DNA from: Syntrophales bacterium
GTDB lineage: Bacteria; Desulfobacterota; Syntrophia; Syntrophales; UBA2210
Direction of reading: 5' to 3'
Length of the DNA: 64,000 nucleotides
Assembly (NCBI GenBank): GCA_023230565.1
Contig: JALNXD010000006.1
Coordinates: 45,442 to 109,441 of the forward strand
In this document: piece by piece, positions 62,110-64,000 of the stretch
Position numbering within the stretch: position 1 is the stretch's first letter
How the letters are laid out: each line of letters begins with the position of its first letter
The notes under the pieces: generated by a model
What the model was told of the DNA's origin: nothing
Database searches by the model: none
Seen by the model: the letters and a program-made list of their open reading frames with translations, nothing else
Program-made: the position numbers and the translations under genes

Positions 62110-63039
62110 TTAAACTTCCTGAAATAACCCTTTCTTCTGCCGCCCGTCAGCCTGAAGCATATGTCCTATCTGAAGATCCTTGTTTGCCCATATTTCGTTA
62201 AGCCAGGTCTGGAACCGTTTCCGGTATTCGCTATCGCTGGTGTAATCTCCGATGAGAAAGGAATCAACAGGGAGGGTCTGAACGCGGACCTTGATTGTTT
62301 TTATTCTTCCTGAAAGAAAATGCCAGAAGCTCTTGTAACCATGGGGGTACACGATGGTTACATCAAGAATCTGGTGCAACCGGTCTCCCATGGCCTGCAA
62401 GACGAAAGAAGCTCCTCCCGCCTTCGGTCGAAGCAGGTTGCTGTAAGGTGAACTCTGCATTTTATGCTTTTCCGGCGTCACCCGCGTTCCTTCCACGAAG
62501 TTCATGATAGACACAGGCAGGGTCTTGAATTTTTCGCAGGCCCTTTGCGTGGTTTCAAGATCCTTGCCTTTCAGGTGAGGATATTTGTTCAGGAAGGCCT
62601 CGGAGTATCGTTTCATGAAGGGAAAGTCCAACGCCCACCAAGCCAGTCCCATCACGGGAACCCAGATCAGTTCTTTTTTAATGAAAAACCTCATGAAGGG
62701 AATCCGGCGATTGAAAATGCTCTGCAACACCAGGATGTCCGTCCATGACTGGTGGTTTGACATAACCATGTAGCATCCATCGCGGCGGAGATTATCCGCT
62801 CCGTCCACTTCCCAGTGAATCAGATTCACCAGTCGGCTGTTTATATCATTCACGGCGATCCAGCTCTCGGCGATCCAGGTGAGTATTCGGGAACAAAAGG
62901 AACGCCACCAGGGGAAGGGGACGATCCATTTAAAAAAAGCAACGACAAAAAGAATCGGGCACCAGAAGAGTGTATTTGCCGCATAACCCAGAAAGGATAT
63001 TACACCCCGAACAGGAGCGGGTATGAAACACATTACCAT
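62110..63039 (-). CDS. Membrane acyltransferase, PlsC/LPLAT type (YihG-like)
   Basis: About 309 residues. One or two N-terminal membrane helices precede the acyltransferase domain: NHQSWTD (H-x4-D catalytic motif, near residue 94) and NFVEGTR (near 180). Length and long N-terminus match the YihG/YihG-like branch of 1-acylglycerol-3-phosphate O-acyltransferases. It transfers a fatty acyl chain to lysophospholipid or another lipid. The start ATG at 63039 has GGAGG 12 bases upstream; the frame is open to a TTG at 63060. Confidence 0.88.
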   Translation of the reverse strand: MVMCFIPAPVRGVISFLGYAANTLFWCPILFVVAFFKWIVPFPWWRSFCSRILTWIAESWIAVNDINSRLVNLIHWEVDGADNLRRDGCYMVMSNHQSWTDILVLQSIFNRRIPFMRFFIKKELIWVPVMGLAWWALDFPFMKRYSEAFLNKYPHLKGKDLETTQRACEKFKTLPVSIMNFVEGTRVTPEKHKMQSSPYSNLLRPKAGGASFVLQAMGDRLHQILDVTIVYPHGYKSFWHFLSGRIKTIKVRVQTLPVDSFLIGDYTSDSEYRKRFQTWLNEIWANKDLQIGHMLQADGRQKKGLFQEV

Positions 63040-63203
63040 TGATGGACTGACCTCCGACAAGTCTGATGTGGAATTTCCGCTTGATGCAAAGGAAAAGATT
63101 CGTAAGGCGGGACATTCCTTTTAAAACATTGAGATAACTCATAGGGTAATATCCATTGTCTGTCAAGTAAATCCGGCAATTATCATGTATAGAACAAAAA
63201 ATT

Positions 63204-63708
63204 ATGAACATTAAAGCGGCGTATGCGTGTGCGAGACGCCATTTGATGGGACCTTCCCGTCACATTGACTTCAACATAGAAACGAACCCCGTTGACCCCA
63301 TATCGGCCATTCCGGTTAAGGCGCGACACAGGACCCTCGCCGGGAAGAACTGAATGCGTACATTCAAGCTTCGGGAGACGATATTATTGATCAGGCATTG
63401 CGACTTGCCCTGTATTCCGGAGGTCAAAGGATGGCGCAAGTATTAAGAGCGGAAATTCAAGATTGGGATCCCGCACACAAAGATCCTCCGCCTTGTGCAT
63501 CCGAAAGGGAAAAGAAAAGAACTGAGGGAACACTTGCTGCTACTGGCGCCGATTGCCGCATTCACTGCTGCCGATCTGGTAGAACGTTCAAAAGCGGCAC
63601 AGATAACGTATCTGTTTCCATCGGCAACAAAAAAACACCGATTCATATCAGCATGCCGGGACCAAGAGTTGCAGAAATTGATCCTGCAACAAAAAAGTGG
63701 AATCAAAG
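63204..63708 (+). pseudogene. Tyrosine recombinase (phage-type integrase), frameshifted and truncated
   Basis: Three consecutive frames read as parts of one integrase. First (63204-63353): AAYACARRHLM...ETNPVDPIS, the domain linker. Second (about 63340-63490): REELNAYIQASGDD...RLALYSGGQRMAQVL with the catalytic Arg (Q-R-M). Third (about 63495-63700): HPKGKRKELREHLLLL...YLFPSATKKHR with the catalytic Lys region. Two frameshifts separate them, and the last catalytic part (H-x-x-R...Tyr) is missing, cut off by an IS3-family fragment. Not functional. Confidence 0.8.
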
Positions 63709-63880
63709 TTAAGCCGCTTTTCTGTTGTTCCTCCATTCCATCTCGTAATAAGCTGGAGATTTATAACCATTCGTTGAATGCTTTCTCTTTCGATTATAAT
63801 AAATTTCTATGTACCAGAAGAGAGCCTTCTCAGCCTCAGCCTCGTTCTGAAATCTGCAATGATGAATAAATTGGGTTTTA
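63709..63880 (-). mobile_element. IS3-family transposase OrfB remnant (C-terminal end only)
   Basis: On the minus strand the frame ending at 63709 reads KTQFIHHCRFQNEAEAE..., YIEIYYNRKRKHSTNGYKSPAYYE: the C-terminal end of IS3-family transposases, after the last catalytic Glu. About 57 residues remain. Its 5' side is replaced by an IS200/IS605 element; its 3' side interrupts the integrase. Confidence 0.85.
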
Positions 63881-64000
63881 ATGTCCCCTTCGGGGATGGT
63901 TGAAATCCCTCGCCTTTAGGCGAAGAAAAGTTTATAAATGTCGCTATGCGACGTTATCAAGTTGGGGCTCATACAAAAACTGATTTAAAAGTTCACATCA
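63881..64000 (+). mobile_element. IS200/IS605-family element, left end
   Basis: Contains two hairpins: TCCCC-TTC-GGGGA (63884-63896) and TCGCC-TTTA-GGCGA (63910-63923), as at the left end of this single-strand-transposing family, then the start of the Y1 transposase. It follows TTTTAAT, a plausible insertion tetramer or pentamer target. The rest lies beyond the window. Confidence 0.75.
63946..64000 (+). CDS. tnpA: Transposase TnpA (Y1 HUH, IS200/IS605), partial
   Basis: Only 18 codons are in the window: MRRYQVGAHTKTDLKVHI. The segment before V-H-I matches the beginning of IS200-type transposases, which continue V-W-x-x-K-Y-R. It nicks and joins single-stranded element ends with a catalytic Tyr further on. 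The ribosome site is weak. Confidence 0.75.
   Translation, partial: MRRYQVGAHTKTDLKVHI

Noticed and set aside
1..64000. tRNA, rRNA, CRISPR arrays
   Set aside because: No cloverleaf with conserved GGTTCRA-like arm, no rRNA segments and no regular short repeats with spacers were seen by eye. The 18-bp repeats are irregularly spaced and palindromic in pairs, unlike CRISPR.

Overview
The window (moderate GC, about 45-50% by eye) looks like a chromosome segment of an anaerobic, sigma-54-using Desulfobacterota (former Deltaproteobacteria), probably of the syntrophic or aromatic/fatty-acid-degrading kind. The evidence is a split, ferredoxin-rich glutamate synthase, a tungsten-type aldehyde:ferredoxin oxidoreductase with its ferredoxin, a tungstate ABC transporter, a giant BadF/HgdC-type CoA-dehydratase activase, acyl-CoA dehydrogenases, an acyl-CoA synthetase and an acetate-type transporter. 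I saw no rRNA, tRNA or CRISPR. Species cannot be fixed from this sequence.

Layout. 1-4.6 kb: end of an acyl-CoA carboxyltransferase, an FAD oxidoreductase, an HD protein and a transglutaminase-like protein, with decayed intergenic repeats. 4.9-22.8 kb: a nitrogen and glutamine block. It holds glnK-amtB (minus strand), then on the plus strand a NifA-type sigma-54 activator, glnA, a glutaminase-like protein with Ser in place of Cys, a three-gene glutamate synthase (gltB1, ferredoxin-gltB2, gltB3-gltD-ferredoxin), pyrG, a 1263-residue GlmS-like protein, hisH and hisF. Good -24/-12 promoters precede both amtB and glnA, on either side of the activator gene. Almost every protein here transports, senses, makes or spends ammonium or glutamine.

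22.9-31.8 kb: FmdB, a small secreted protein, two Hsp20 chaperones, the activase and a B12-binding radical SAM protein. 31.9-35.3 kb: a lipoprotein, then a compact SOS group: lexA with a palindromic operator on its own promoter, a small tail-anchored protein, dinB, and a 59-residue ORF carrying a clamp-motif-like QLSF near its N-terminus. 35.5-49 kb: W-type aldehyde oxidoreductase and ferredoxin, a diaminopentanoate-dehydrogenase-like enzyme, an MBL protein, an M23 peptidase, an HpaB-family protein, an orphan ABC binding protein and tupABC. The tungstate importer and the tungsten enzyme lie about 9 kb apart and fit together.

43.9-55.4 kb is peppered with copies of an 18-bp end, GGGGACGGGTTCACATTT. 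Three copies are paired into 100-125-bp palindromic MITE/BIME-like elements and five ends are solitary, all placed between genes (acyl-CoA dehydrogenase, two SDRs, a flavin-reductase-like protein, stand-alone AICAR transformylase, MarC). 55.9-60.7 kb is a PadR-controlled acid-catabolism operon: MFS carrier, acyl-CoA dehydrogenase, acyl-CoA synthetase. 61-63 kb has an acetate-family transporter with a possible C-terminal frameshift and a lysophospholipid-type acyltransferase. The right edge is a mobile-element graveyard: a frameshifted tyrosine integrase cut by an IS3-family remnant, itself cut by an IS200/IS605 element running out of the window.
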